From JAVKFY01 sp040223615 (GTDB lineage: Bacteria; Pseudomonadota; Alphaproteobacteria; GCA-2731375), in contig JAVKFY010000072.1 in NCBI GenBank assembly GCA_040223615.1, positions 26,439-90,438 on the forward strand: 64,000 nucleotides of DNA, given 5' to 3'. Positions 36,233-44,313 of the stretch are shown piece by piece. Each line of letters begins with the position of its first letter. Position 1 is the stretch's first letter. The position numbers were made by a program, and so were the translations under genes. The notes beneath the pieces were generated by a model, which was given only the letters and a program-made list of their open reading frames with translations, made no database searches and was not told the DNA's origin.

Positions 36233-36990
36233 GCACGCCCGTCAACGATGCCCCGGTCATCGAGGTGCGCAACGTCTCCAAGGCGTTCGGCGGCGTCGTC
36301 GCCAACCACGACATCTCGCTCGACGTGCCGGCCGGGCGCATCACCGGCCTGATCGGCCCGAACGGGTCCGGCAAGACCACGCTGTTCAACTCCGTCGTCG
36401 GCTACCACCCGATCGATAGCGGCTCGATCAAGTTCGAGGGCCGGGAGATCTCCAAGCTGCGCGTCGGTCAGATCGCCCGGCTCGGCATGGTCCGCACCTT
36501 CCAGCAGACCCGCATCTACGGCGGCATGCGCTGCATCGACAACATGCTGATCTCGGTCTCGCACCGGAATGCCGGCTTCTGGCACATGTTCCAGGGCGCC
36601 GGCCGTGAGCTCATCGAGGAGGCCGAGCACCTGCTCGACTTCGTCGGCCTGTTCCGCAAGCGTTACCTGCTCGCCGGCGACCTCTCCTTCGGGCAGCAGA
36701 AGCTGCTCGAGTTCGCCATGGCACTGATGAACCGGCCCAAGGTGCTGCTGCTCGACGAGCCCACCGCCGGCATCAACCCGACGCTGATCAACGGCCTGAT
36801 CGACCGGCTGCGCCGCGCCAACACCGACCTCGGCCTGACCCTGTTCGTGATCGAGCACAACATGCGGGTGATCATGAACCTGGCCGACCACATCTCCTGC
36901 CTGGCCCACGGCGAGCTGCTGGCCAGCGGCCCGCCGGCGGAGCTGCAGAACGATCAGCGCGTCATCGACGCCTATCTGGGCGCCCACTGA
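36229..36990 (+). CDS. livG: Branched-chain amino-acid-type ABC ATPase LivG
   Basis: The 253-aa ATPase has Walker A GPNGSGKTT (about 42-50), the Q-loop region MVRTFQQTRIYGGMRCIDNML (about 87-107) and signature-like LSFGQQKLLEFAMAL (about 150-164), where the usual LSGGQ is SFGQQ. Walker B is KVLLLDEPTAGINPTL (about 169-184), and the LivG-type C-terminus GPPAELQNDQRVIDAYLGAH closes it. The start lies in the third copy of the junction repeat and overlaps the stop of micro-ORF 2. Confidence 0.94.
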   Translation: MSTPVNDAPVIEVRNVSKAFGGVVANHDISLDVPAGRITGLIGPNGSGKTTLFNSVVGYHPIDSGSIKFEGREISKLRVGQIARLGMVRTFQQTRIYGGMRCIDNMLISVSHRNAGFWHMFQGAGRELIEEAEHLLDFVGLFRKRYLLAGDLSFGQQKLLEFAMALMNRPKVLLLDEPTAGINPTLINGLIDRLRRANTDLGLTLFVIEHNMRVIMNLADHISCLAHGELLASGPPAELQNDQRVIDAYLGAH

Positions 36991-37003
36991 TGGAGGTGGC
37001 GCG

Positions 37004-37882
37004 ATGAGCACCGGGCGCATCTCCGGCTACGGCTTCGGCGAGGTCGACACGGTCATCTCCGTCGACGACGTCAACCGGCAGGCCCGCGCCATCGCCGCCG
37101 ACGGTCCCGACGACGCCACGCTACGCGGGCTGGCCGACAACGAGCCGATGCTGTCGATCGAGAACCTGGTCGCCGGCTACGGCAAGATGCAGATCCTGCA
37201 CGACTTCAACTTGCACGTCCGGCGCGGCCAGTCGTTATGCCTGATCGGCCCGAACGGCGCCGGCAAGTCGACCGTGCTGCACTCGATCTTCGGCTTCACC
37301 CGCATCTTCGGCGGCAAGATCACGCTGCGCGCGGACGGCCAGGCGGGCGCGAACGAGCGCGACATCACCGCGCTGACATCGAACCAGAAGCTGAGCCAGG
37401 CCGGCATCGCCTACATCCTGCAGGACAACTCCGTGTTCCCGAACATGACGGTGGAGGAGAACCTGTGGATGGGCGGCTACCTGACGCCTGACACCGCGGC
37501 GGCGCGCGAGGCGGCCGAGCGCGTATTCCAGAAGTACGACCGCCTGGCCGAGCGCCGCGACAAGCCGGCCCGGGTGCTCTCCGGCGGCGAGCGTCGGCTG
37601 CTGGAGATCTCCCGCGCCCTGGTCATGCAGCCCGACATCCTGCTGGTCGACGAACCGTCGATCGGCCTGGAGCCGCGCTTCATCGACATGGTGTTCGAAA
37701 TCTTGCGCGAGTTGCAGCAGGTCGAGGGCAAGACCATCGTGATGGTCGAACAGAACGCCAAGAAGGGCCTGGAGTTCGCCGACGTCGGCTACGTCCTGGT
37801 CAGCGGCGAAACCGCGCTCGCCGGCACCGGCGACGAGCTGCTGCAAAACCCCGACGTCGGCCGCCTGTTCCTGGGCGGTTAA
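37004..37882 (+). CDS. livF: Branched-chain amino-acid-type ABC ATPase LivF with N-terminal extension
   Basis: The 292-aa ATPase has Walker A GPNGAGKST (about 81-89), YILQDNSVFPNMTVEENLWMGGYL (about 136-159), signature LSGGERRLLEISRAL (about 192-206) and Walker B DILLVDEPSIGLEP (about 211-224). LivF proteins usually start a few residues before MLSIENL; here about 48 extra residues (GYGFGEVDTVISVDDVNRQ and on) precede it. A ribosome site GGAGGTGGCG before 37004 supports the long form, but the internal ATG at 37148 cannot be excluded. Confidence 0.92.
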   Translation: MSTGRISGYGFGEVDTVISVDDVNRQARAIAADGPDDATLRGLADNEPMLSIENLVAGYGKMQILHDFNLHVRRGQSLCLIGPNGAGKSTVLHSIFGFTRIFGGKITLRADGQAGANERDITALTSNQKLSQAGIAYILQDNSVFPNMTVEENLWMGGYLTPDTAAAREAAERVFQKYDRLAERRDKPARVLSGGERRLLEISRALVMQPDILLVDEPSIGLEPRFIDMVFEILRELQQVEGKTIVMVEQNAKKGLEFADVGYVLVSGETALAGTGDELLQNPDVGRLFLGG

Positions 37883-37974
37883 GGCGCCGACTCTGTCACG
37901 AAACTGAAAACTTCTTGTAACACAACTACTTAACCACAGGTTATCCACAAGAAATTGTGGATGATTCTGGGTAA
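37883..37974 (+). promoter_or_regulatory. Promoter region of the CYTH-CHAD/ParA unit with DnaA box and CtrA-like site
   Basis: This AT-rich 92-base gap contains a perfect DnaA box TTATCCACA at 37941-37949 and a second, inverted near-match TGTGGATGA at 37956-37964. Overlapping the first is TTAA-N7-TTAT (37930-37944), one base off the CtrA consensus TTAA-N7-TTAA. Two GANTC sites lie at 37889 and 37963. These are established cell-cycle elements in alphaproteobacteria, but occupancy here is an inference. Confidence 0.6.
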
Positions 37975-39573
37975 ATGTCTGTTCATGGTGGCGGAATTGC
38001 GGTTCTATCGCGCACCACGATGACTGGCTCGCGACAGGAAGAAATCGAGCTCACGCTGGCCGCGACGCCGCCGGCGATGGAGGCGATCCGCCACCGCCTG
38101 TTCAACGGCCATCCCGGCAGGGTCAAGCAGCTTACCAACACCTATTTCGACACCGCCGACTACCGCCTGCGCAACCGTGGCCTGTCGTTACGGGTGCGCA
38201 GCGACGGCCAGCGCCACATCCAGACGGTGAAGCGCTCGATGGGCGATCCGACCCGGCGCGGCGAATGGGAGAACGACCTGCCCGGCCCCGACATCGATCT
38301 GGCCCGGCTGCCCGATCCGGACGTACGCGGCGCCATCGGCCTGCTGCTGCCGGGCGAGCTGAGGCCGGTCTTCGCCAACTCGGTGAGCCGCGAGGCGCAC
38401 GTGCTGGAGAGCGGCGGCAACGCCGGCGACTACGTCATCGAGGTGGTGTTCGACCGCGGCGAAGTCCGCGCCAGCGACCGCGCCGACCCGATCCACGAGA
38501 TCGAGCTGGAGTTGCTGAAGGGCGATCCGGCGGCGCTCTACGACGTGGCGCTGCAGCTCATGGACGTGGCGCCGATCGCGCTGCAGCCGCTGTCCAAGGC
38601 CGATCGCGGCTTTCACCTGGCGACCGGCGAGGCGCCGACCTGGCACAAGGCGCGCAAACCGACGCTGACCGCCGGGCAGAGTGTCGACGAGGCGCTGGCG
38701 GCGATCCTGCGGGCGTGCTGGCTTCAGGTGCTGGTCAACGGCCCGGCGGTGCTCGATGGCCGCGACCCGGAGGGCGTGCACCAGATGCGCGTCGGCCTGC
38801 GCCGGCTGCGCTCCGCGCTCACCGCGTTTCGTCCGGTGCTGCCCGCCGGCGAGGCCGACGAATTGCGGCAGCAGGCTAGCACGCTGGCCAATGCGCTTGG
38901 GCCGGCGCGCGACCTCGACGTCTTCCTGGGCGAGTTGCTGCCGCCGGTGCAGGCGCATCGGCCGGGCGACCCCGCCCTGTCGGCGCTGGCGCGCGTCGCG
39001 GGCGAGCAGCGCGAGCGGGCGCAGGCCGAGGCCGCCGCCGCAGTGCGCGACCCGGCCTTCACCGCCTTCCTGCTGCGCCTGGGTGCCTGGACCGAAAGCC
39101 GAGGCTGGCGCCGCACCGCGGAGGACCTGCAACCGCTGGCCGCGCCGGTTGCCGACTTCGCCGCCGCGCTCCTGGCCAAGCGCCGGCGCCAGGCGCGCAA
39201 GCTCGGCAGAGGCCTGAAGCATCGCACCGTCGAGGAGCGTCACGCGCTGCGCATCGCCTGCAAGAAGCTGCGCTATGCGTGTGAGTTCTTTCAGTCCATT
39301 TACCAAACGAAAACCACTGCGCGTTACATAGGACGACTCGCCAGTCTGCAAGACGACCTCGGACACCTGAACGACGTCGCGGTCGCCGAGCAACTGGTGC
39401 AGCGCTTCATGGAAGGCGGCGATGCTTCGAGACAAAGAGCAGAGTTCGCCGAAGGCGCCGGATTCGTCTTGGGCTGGTACGCCCGCTTGGCAGTCGAGAG
39501 CGATCGGCAACTCGTCAGCGACTGGCGCGAATTCACCCGCGCCGAACCGTTTTGGCCGCTTCCGCAAGCGTAA
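37975..39573 (+). CDS. CYTH and CHAD domain protein (polyphosphate/triphosphate-binding)
   Basis: The 532-aa protein has an N-terminal CYTH triphosphate-tunnel domain (about 15-215) with the signature ExExx in QEEIELTLA, TNTYFDTADYRLRNRGLSLRVR (about 44-65), TVKR (about 74-77) and the acidic/basic pairs IEVVFDRGEV and IHEIELELLKGD. A C-terminal CHAD helical domain (about 235-520) follows, with VHQMRVGLRRLRSALTAF (about 267-284), RDLDVFLGEL and HALRIACKKLRYACEFF, rich in His/Arg/Lys. CYTH domains bind or hydrolyse triphosphate groups, and CHAD domains bind polyphosphate. The true start may be the in-frame ATG at 38020, just before QEEIEL. A ParA-type ATPase gene follows seven bases after the stop. 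Confidence 0.92.
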   Translation: MSVHGGGIAVLSRTTMTGSRQEEIELTLAATPPAMEAIRHRLFNGHPGRVKQLTNTYFDTADYRLRNRGLSLRVRSDGQRHIQTVKRSMGDPTRRGEWENDLPGPDIDLARLPDPDVRGAIGLLLPGELRPVFANSVSREAHVLESGGNAGDYVIEVVFDRGEVRASDRADPIHEIELELLKGDPAALYDVALQLMDVAPIALQPLSKADRGFHLATGEAPTWHKARKPTLTAGQSVDEALAAILRACWLQVLVNGPAVLDGRDPEGVHQMRVGLRRLRSALTAFRPVLPAGEADELRQQASTLANALGPARDLDVFLGELLPPVQAHRPGDPALSALARVAGEQRERAQAEAAAAVRDPAFTAFLLRLGAWTESRGWRRTAEDLQPLAAPVADFAAALLAKRRRQARKLGRGLKHRTVEERHALRIACKKLRYACEFFQSIYQTKTTARYIGRLASLQDDLGHLNDVAVAEQLVQRFMEGGDASRQRAEFAEGAGFVLGWYARLAVESDRQLVSDWREFTRAEPFWPLPQA

Positions 39574-39580
39574 GCCGCCA

Positions 39581-40222
39581 ATGATCCGCATCCTGGTCGC
39601 CAACCGTAAGGGCGGTTGCGGAAAGTCCACGATCGCCACCAATCTCGCCGGTGCCTATGCCGCCGGCGGCCTGCGCGTGGCGCTGGCCGACCTCGACAAC
39701 CTGCACTGCTCGACCGACTGGCTGGCCGAACGTCCCGACCACGTGGCATCGATCCGCGGCATCGACTGGTCGACCGGTATCAAGAAGCCGCCGGCCGACA
39801 TCGACCGGCTGGTGATCGACGCACCGGCCGGCACCAGTGCCAAGGCGGTCGAGGCGCTGTTGGGCCAGGTCGACGTGGTGATCGTCCCGGTGCTGCCGTC
39901 GGTGTTCGACGAAGGCAGCGTCGAGCCGTTCCTGGCCGACCTGATGAAGGCCAAGCGGGTGCGCAAGAACAAGGCCCGCGTCGGTGTGATCCGCAACCGT
40001 TATCGCGCCAACACCAAGGCCGGCCACCGCCTGAACGACTTTTTCAGCCACCTGGACTGCGTCGACCTCGGCGGCCTGCCCGACCGCACCGTCTATGCCG
40101 AGGCCGCCGCCTTCGGCCTGTCGCTGTTCGACCTGCCCGGCAAGCGCCTGGAGGCGCTGCGCCAGGACTGGGTGCCACTGCTTAAGTTCATCGAAACCGC
40201 CCCGGTCGCCGCCGACGCGTGA
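39581..40222 (+). CDS. Orphan ParA-type ATPase
   Basis: The 213-aa protein has the deviant Walker A KGGCGKST at 10-17 (signature Lys10), a Walker A' region LADLDNLHCSTDWLAERP (about 35-52) and the switch II/Walker B VIDAPAGTSAKAVEALL (about 75-91). It is the short, soluble ParA/McdA class that positions DNA or large protein cargoes on the nucleoid. It has neither the MinD membrane-targeting tail nor an N-terminal helix-turn-helix. There is no parB or parS nearby. It lies seven bases after the CYTH-CHAD gene and so is very likely in the same operon. Confidence 0.9.
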   Translation: MIRILVANRKGGCGKSTIATNLAGAYAAGGLRVALADLDNLHCSTDWLAERPDHVASIRGIDWSTGIKKPPADIDRLVIDAPAGTSAKAVEALLGQVDVVIVPVLPSVFDEGSVEPFLADLMKAKRVRKNKARVGVIRNRYRANTKAGHRLNDFFSHLDCVDLGGLPDRTVYAEAAAFGLSLFDLPGKRLEALRQDWVPLLKFIETAPVAADA

Positions 40223-40223
40223 T

Positions 40224-41471
40224 TTAGCCCGTCACGATCGACGGGCGTTGGTTCAGGGTACCGACGTCGAAGCCGGCGATCTGCTTGTAGCTGGCGGCGG
40301 TGCCGGCGAGTTCTTCCGCGCTCAGCACGTCCTCGATTCTCTGGTAGCCATCGGGCGCGCGCTGCTCGACCAGTTGCATCACCTGTTCCGGGCCGTTGCC
40401 GCGATTGGCCAGCACGATTTTCGCCGTCGCCGGCCGGCGCTCCGCGTCGTAGGCTTCCAGCGCCGCCGGCACGAGACCCCTGGCCTTGATCTCGCGGGCC
40501 AGCACGCGGGCGTCCAGGATCGCCTGGCTGGCGCCGTTGGAGCCGATCGGATACATCGCGTGCGCCGCGTCGCCCAGCAGCGTGACGCGGCCGTGCGTCC
40601 AGCGCGGCAGCGGATCGCGGTCCACCATCGGATACTCGAAACACGCTTCGGCCGAGCGGATCAGCCCCGGCACGTCGAGCCAGTCGAAGGTCCACGACTC
40701 GAACTGCGGCAGGAACTCGTCGAGTTGCCCCGGCCGGTTCCAGTCCTCGCGTCGCCAGCCGTGGTTCGGGTCGAACTTGCGTTCCGCGATCCAGTTGATC
40801 GTCGCCTTGCCGCCGTCCTCGGCGGCCTTGTCGATGGGATAGCAGACGAATTTCTGGAACTCGTGTCCGGCCATGATCATGGTCCGGCCGGTCAGGAAAG
40901 GAGCCGCGTTCTCGCTGACCCCGCGCCACAGGATGGCGCCGTTCCAGATCGGCGCGCCCTCGTCCGGGAACAACCGCGCCCGCACCGCCGAGTGAATGCC
41001 GTCGGCGGCGATCAATATGTCGCCCTCGGCCGGTGCCTCGCGGTCCTTGAACCAGGCCCGCACGCCATCGCCGGCGTCCTCCCAATGCGTCAGGTGGTGA
41101 CCGGTCAGGATGTTGTCGCGCCCGATCCGCGCCTCCACCGCGCGCAGCAGGATCATCTGCAACGCGCCGCGATGGATCGAGAATTGCGGCCAGTTGTAGC
41201 CGGCCGCCTTGCCACGCGGCTCCGACCAGATCAGCTGCCCGCGCTTGGAGTAGTAAGCCAGCTCCTGCGTCGCGATGGCGGTCGCCGCCAGCTCGTCCTG
41301 CAACCCGAGCTCGCTCAGCTCGCGCACCGCGTGCGGCAGCGTGTTGATGCCGACCCCCAGCGCCCGGACCTGCGCGGCGCTCTCGTACACGCGGCAAGGC
41401 ACGCCGATCTGGTGCAGGCTGAGCGCCGTGGCCAGGCCGCCGATGCCGGCGCCGACGATCAGGACCGTCAT
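40224..41471 (-). CDS. FAD-dependent aromatic-ring monooxygenase (salicylate-hydroxylase-like)
   Basis: The 415-aa group A flavoprotein has GAGIGGLATALSLHQIGVPCRVYE (about 7-30), the FAD-binding GxGxxG fold. The DG-type motif is ILIAADGIHSAVR (about 155-167), and the second FAD motif is RVTLLGDAAHAMYPIGSNGASQAILDARVL (about 291-320). Such enzymes hydroxylate aromatic acids with NAD(P)H and O2. The start at 41471 was chosen because the FAD motif begins right after it. It overlooks the DUF3237 gene divergently, suggesting shared control. Confidence 0.88.
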   Translation of the reverse strand: MTVLIVGAGIGGLATALSLHQIGVPCRVYESAAQVRALGVGINTLPHAVRELSELGLQDELAATAIATQELAYYSKRGQLIWSEPRGKAAGYNWPQFSIHRGALQMILLRAVEARIGRDNILTGHHLTHWEDAGDGVRAWFKDREAPAEGDILIAADGIHSAVRARLFPDEGAPIWNGAILWRGVSENAAPFLTGRTMIMAGHEFQKFVCYPIDKAAEDGGKATINWIAERKFDPNHGWRREDWNRPGQLDEFLPQFESWTFDWLDVPGLIRSAEACFEYPMVDRDPLPRWTHGRVTLLGDAAHAMYPIGSNGASQAILDARVLAREIKARGLVPAALEAYDAERRPATAKIVLANRGNGPEQVMQLVEQRAPDGYQRIEDVLSAEELAGTAASYKQIAGFDVGTLNQRPSIVTG

Positions 41472-41527
41472 GTCGGCCCTCCCATTACCGACTAAACTGC
41501 CCGCCAGTGTAGCAGAGGAGCCGGGCC

Positions 41528-41992
41528 ATGCGTTCTCGCCCACCGCAACTGGAATTCGCCTTCGAGGCCGCGGTCGAACTGACCCCGCCGCAGGATCTCG
41601 GCATGACCCCGGTCGGCCACCGCCGCATCATCAACATCGCCGGCGGCCAGGTCACCGGTCCGCGCCTGACCGGGCGCATCCTGCCCGGCGGCGCCGACTG
41701 GCAGGTGATCCGCCCTGACGGCACGGCCGATCTGCATGCCCGCTATACCATCGAGGCCGCCGACGGCGCGCTGATCTACGTGCAGAATATCGGCTACCGC
41801 TATGCCGAGCCACCGGTGCTGAAGCGGTTGACGGCCGGTGAGATGGTGCCGGCCGATGAGTACTACTTCATGGCCACGCCGCGTTTCGAGACCTCGGCGC
41901 CGGCGCACGAGTGGCTCAATCGCACCATCCTCGTCGCCGAAGCCGCCCGCGAGCCGGACACCGTGCGGCTGAGGTTCTACGCCGTGCTGTGA
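41528..41992 (+). CDS. DUF3237 family protein
   Basis: The 154-aa protein matches DUF3237: LEFAFEAAVELTPPQDLGMTPVGHRRIINIAGGQVTGPRLTGRILPGGADWQVIRPDGTADLHARYTIEAADGALIYVQNIGYR (about 7-90). Homologues are soluble beta-barrel proteins often near aromatic catabolism genes; no reaction is established. It is divergent from the flavin monooxygenase, with a gap of about 56 bases holding both promoters. Confidence 0.87.
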   Translation: MRSRPPQLEFAFEAAVELTPPQDLGMTPVGHRRIINIAGGQVTGPRLTGRILPGGADWQVIRPDGTADLHARYTIEAADGALIYVQNIGYRYAEPPVLKRLTAGEMVPADEYYFMATPRFETSAPAHEWLNRTILVAEAAREPDTVRLRFYAVL

Positions 41993-41994
41993 GC

Positions 41995-42462
41995 TCACGC
42001 GCGCGGCGGTAGCGCGTCGTACTTGCGGCAGCTCGCCGCCGGCCACACGTCGTCGCGCGCGAAGGCCTCGTCGAATCGCGGCACCCCGTCGGGCAGCGTC
42101 AGCCAGGGCTGCATGCTGCGCGTGAAGATATGCGCTTGCGGCGGGGCGGCGGCCGGGTCGTCCAGCGTGCCGCCGCGTACCGCGATCACCGGCACCTTGT
42201 GATAGAGGTAGCGCACCCAGATGTAGGTCGCGCACTTGGCGCAGGCATGCAGTTCGCAGCCGGCGCCCGACCCGCTCGGCACCGTCGCCATCCGGGTCTT
42301 GCCCTCGATCTCGAAGTCCGGCTCCGCCAGCACCAGGTGCACGACGAAGGCGCTGCCGGTGCTGCGCTGGCAATCGGTGCAGTGACAGGCTTGCGTGAAC
42401 AGCGGCGCGTCGGTGATGCGGTAGGTGACGGCGCCACAGGCGCACCGGCCAGTCATGGTCAT
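41995..42462 (-). CDS. GFA family (glutathione-dependent formaldehyde-activating-like) zinc protein
   Basis: The 155-aa protein has the GFA zinc-binding cysteines: CACGAVTY (about 7-14), ACHCTDCQRSTGSAF (about 25-39) and HACAKCATYIWVRYL (about 72-86). Members bind two zinc ions; a formaldehyde/S-hydroxymethylglutathione role is proven only for Gfa itself. It lies two bases from the convergent DUF3237 stop and faces the GST gene divergently. Confidence 0.9.
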   Translation of the reverse strand: MTMTGRCACGAVTYRITDAPLFTQACHCTDCQRSTGSAFVVHLVLAEPDFEIEGKTRMATVPSGSGAGCELHACAKCATYIWVRYLYHKVPVIAVRGGTLDDPAAAPPQAHIFTRSMQPWLTLPDGVPRFDEAFARDDVWPAASCRKYDALPPRA

Positions 42463-42544
42463 GTCGTGTCCTCCTTCACCGGCCTTGGCTTTCGCCTGCC
42501 GACCGGGTTAGCTGTACCTACACACTACAAGGGAAGGGCCATCG

Positions 42545-43150
42545 ATGAAAATCCACCACGCGCCGAACACGCGTTCTGTCCGCATCGTCTGGCTGTTCGA
42601 GGAACTCGGGCTGCCCTACGAGCTTGAGAGCTACAAGCTGGGCGATCCGTCGATGCGCACGCCGGAATACCGCAAGGTGCATCCGATGGGCCGCGTGCCG
42701 GCGCTCGAAGACGGCGACCTGACGATCTTCGAGAGCGGCGCCATCGTCGAGTACGTGCTGGCGCGGCACGCCGGCGGACGGCTGCGCCCGGCCGAGGAGG
42801 CGCCGGAATTCCCGCTCTACCTGCAATGGCTGCACTATGCGGAAGGCATGCTGATGCCGCCGGTGAACATCATCGTGGTGGAGACCATCCTGCTGCCGCC
42901 GGAGCGCCGCAACGAGACCAACGTGGCTCGCGCCACCAAGCTGCTGGGCCAGATTCTGGGCGCCGTCGACGCGCACATGGCCGGGCGCGAGTATCTCGCC
43001 GGCGACTTCTCCGGCGCCGACATCATGACCGGCCACGCCTGCTCGGTCGCCACGCGACTGGGCGCGGACGTGTCCGACAAGCCCAACGTGTCGGCCTACG
43101 TCGAGCGCATCAACGCCCGCCCGGCCCTGCAGCGCGCGCGGGAGAAGTAG
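42545..43150 (+). CDS. Glutathione S-transferase family protein
   Basis: The 201-aa protein has the thioredoxin-fold N-terminal domain (MKIHHAPNTRSVRIVWLFEELGLPYELESYKL, then VHPMGRVPALEDGDLTIFESGAIVEYVL, about 38-66). The C-terminal helical domain carries the N-capping SGADIMTGH motif (about 156-164). The SV/S position near residue 11 would be the GSH-activating Ser/Arg of beta- or zeta-like classes. Near catabolic genes it may detoxify an electrophile or isomerise a maleyl-type intermediate. Confidence 0.9.
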   Translation: MKIHHAPNTRSVRIVWLFEELGLPYELESYKLGDPSMRTPEYRKVHPMGRVPALEDGDLTIFESGAIVEYVLARHAGGRLRPAEEAPEFPLYLQWLHYAEGMLMPPVNIIVVETILLPPERRNETNVARATKLLGQILGAVDAHMAGREYLAGDFSGADIMTGHACSVATRLGADVSDKPNVSAYVERINARPALQRAREK

Positions 43151-43200
43151 GAACAGTCCGTTCGGCGGATGCCGCGTGGTTCGAGCCGGCGTGGCCCTGC

Positions 43201-44247
43201 TCAGCCGCAGGCGACCGAGTAGATGTCCTTCACCTTGCCGGGCAGGCGGTCTTCGCGCCAGGTGTCGCCGCCGTCGGTGGTGCCGAAGATCTCGCCGTCG
43301 TAGCGGGCGCCGATGTGAACCTCGCCCGGGTCGGCGGCGTTCAGGCCGATCGACATGATGGTGCCGTGCACCTGCACCTTGTCGAACCGGCGCCAGCTCT
43401 CGCCGGCGTCGTCGGAACGGTACAGCCCGCCATCGTGGCTCGCCGCGGAGACCGACAGCGCCGCGTACATCGTCCTCGGGTCGCTTGGCGAGACCTTGAT
43501 GTCGCGGCCGTAGGTGGTCGGCGAAAAGCGCTTCAGCTCCATGTCCTGCCACGAGCGGCCGCCATCGCGGGTCCGGAACAGGCCCATGCGGCAGGCCAGG
43601 ATCGCCGCCTCGGGATCGGCCGGGCTGGTGGCGATGGCATGGCCGTCGAGCATGCCCTCCGCCTTGGTCTCCTGCTGCACGATGGAACTTTGCAGGTGCG
43701 GCCGCGCCGACAGCGCGACCAGGCCGTCGCCCATGTCGTGCCAGCTCTCGCCACCATCGTCGGTACGCATCGCCCCGGCGATCTCCAGTGCGGCGATGAC
43801 CCGGTCGGGCTGGCCCGGTGTCTGCGCCATGCGCATCACCCGCGGCGCGAACGGCCCCTTGCAGCGTTCCGCGATCACCGGATCGGGCAACCGGCGCCAG
43901 CTCTTGCCCCGGTCGTCGGAGCGATAGACGCCGACCGGCGCGGCGCCGGCATACATGCGGTCCGCATCGCCATCGCTGGCCAGGAAGCTCCATATCTGCA
44001 CGGCATCGGGGAAGTCGGTGCGCGCGAAGCTGGCGCCCCGGTCGCGGCTCAGCCACACCCCGTCGGCGGTACCGGCGAACACGAGATCCGGGTCGGCCGG
44101 ATGCACGAACACCGAATAGGCCTCGTGCGCGCCCAGCGGATGGTCCCACTCGCCGGACCCGGTACGGCGGAAAACCCCGACATCGCCGACATCGTCAGGC
44201 CGGCCGACGAAGCCGGCGACGGCGACGTAGAGATTGCTGGCGGCCAT
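43201..44247 (-). CDS. BNR/Asp-box repeat beta-propeller protein
   Basis: The 348-aa protein carries repeated Asp-box motifs of the type S-x-D-x-G-x-[ST]-W: DRGASFARTD, DDRGKSWRRL, DDGGESWHDM, RDGGRSWQDM, DDAGESWRRF and TDGGDTWRED, spaced about 45-55 residues. This indicates a six- to seven-bladed propeller of the sialidase/photosynthesis-stability-like group. No signal peptide is clear (MAASNLYVAVAGFV). Catalytic sialidase residues cannot be seen, so a binding role is as likely. Confidence 0.8.
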   Translation of the reverse strand: MAASNLYVAVAGFVGRPDDVGDVGVFRRTGSGEWDHPLGAHEAYSVFVHPADPDLVFAGTADGVWLSRDRGASFARTDFPDAVQIWSFLASDGDADRMYAGAAPVGVYRSDDRGKSWRRLPDPVIAERCKGPFAPRVMRMAQTPGQPDRVIAALEIAGAMRTDDGGESWHDMGDGLVALSARPHLQSSIVQQETKAEGMLDGHAIATSPADPEAAILACRMGLFRTRDGGRSWQDMELKRFSPTTYGRDIKVSPSDPRTMYAALSVSAASHDGGLYRSDDAGESWRRFDKVQVHGTIMSIGLNAADPGEVHIGARYDGEIFGTTDGGDTWREDRLPGKVKDIYSVACG

Positions 44248-44313
44248 GGCGCCCTCCCGGTTCGTTGATTATCGAAAAAAGTTAGGCCCGCGCCGCGGTC
44301 CGGTCAAAGCCGC

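Larger units (their letters stand above)
36086..36240 (+). repeat. Tandem repeat across the livM stop / livG start junction
   Basis: The motif GGGCACGGCCATGAGC occurs three times, at 36086, 36160 and 36219. The first two copies continue into an almost identical stretch (GCGCAACAGCACGCTCATA, then TTGTAGGCAGGCC) of about 49 bases, and the third runs into livG. Each full unit holds the inverted repeat ATGAGCG-N10-CGCTCAT, which places the start codon in a hairpin stem. Periods are 74 and 59 bases, both 2 modulo 3. Every ATG therefore overlaps a TGA of the preceding frame. Confidence 0.85.

Noticed and set aside
37883..37974. Possible chromosome replication origin
   Set aside because: Only one perfect DnaA box and one near match are present in 92 bases, without an AT-rich unwinding stretch or a box cluster. 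A DnaA-regulated promoter is the simpler reading.
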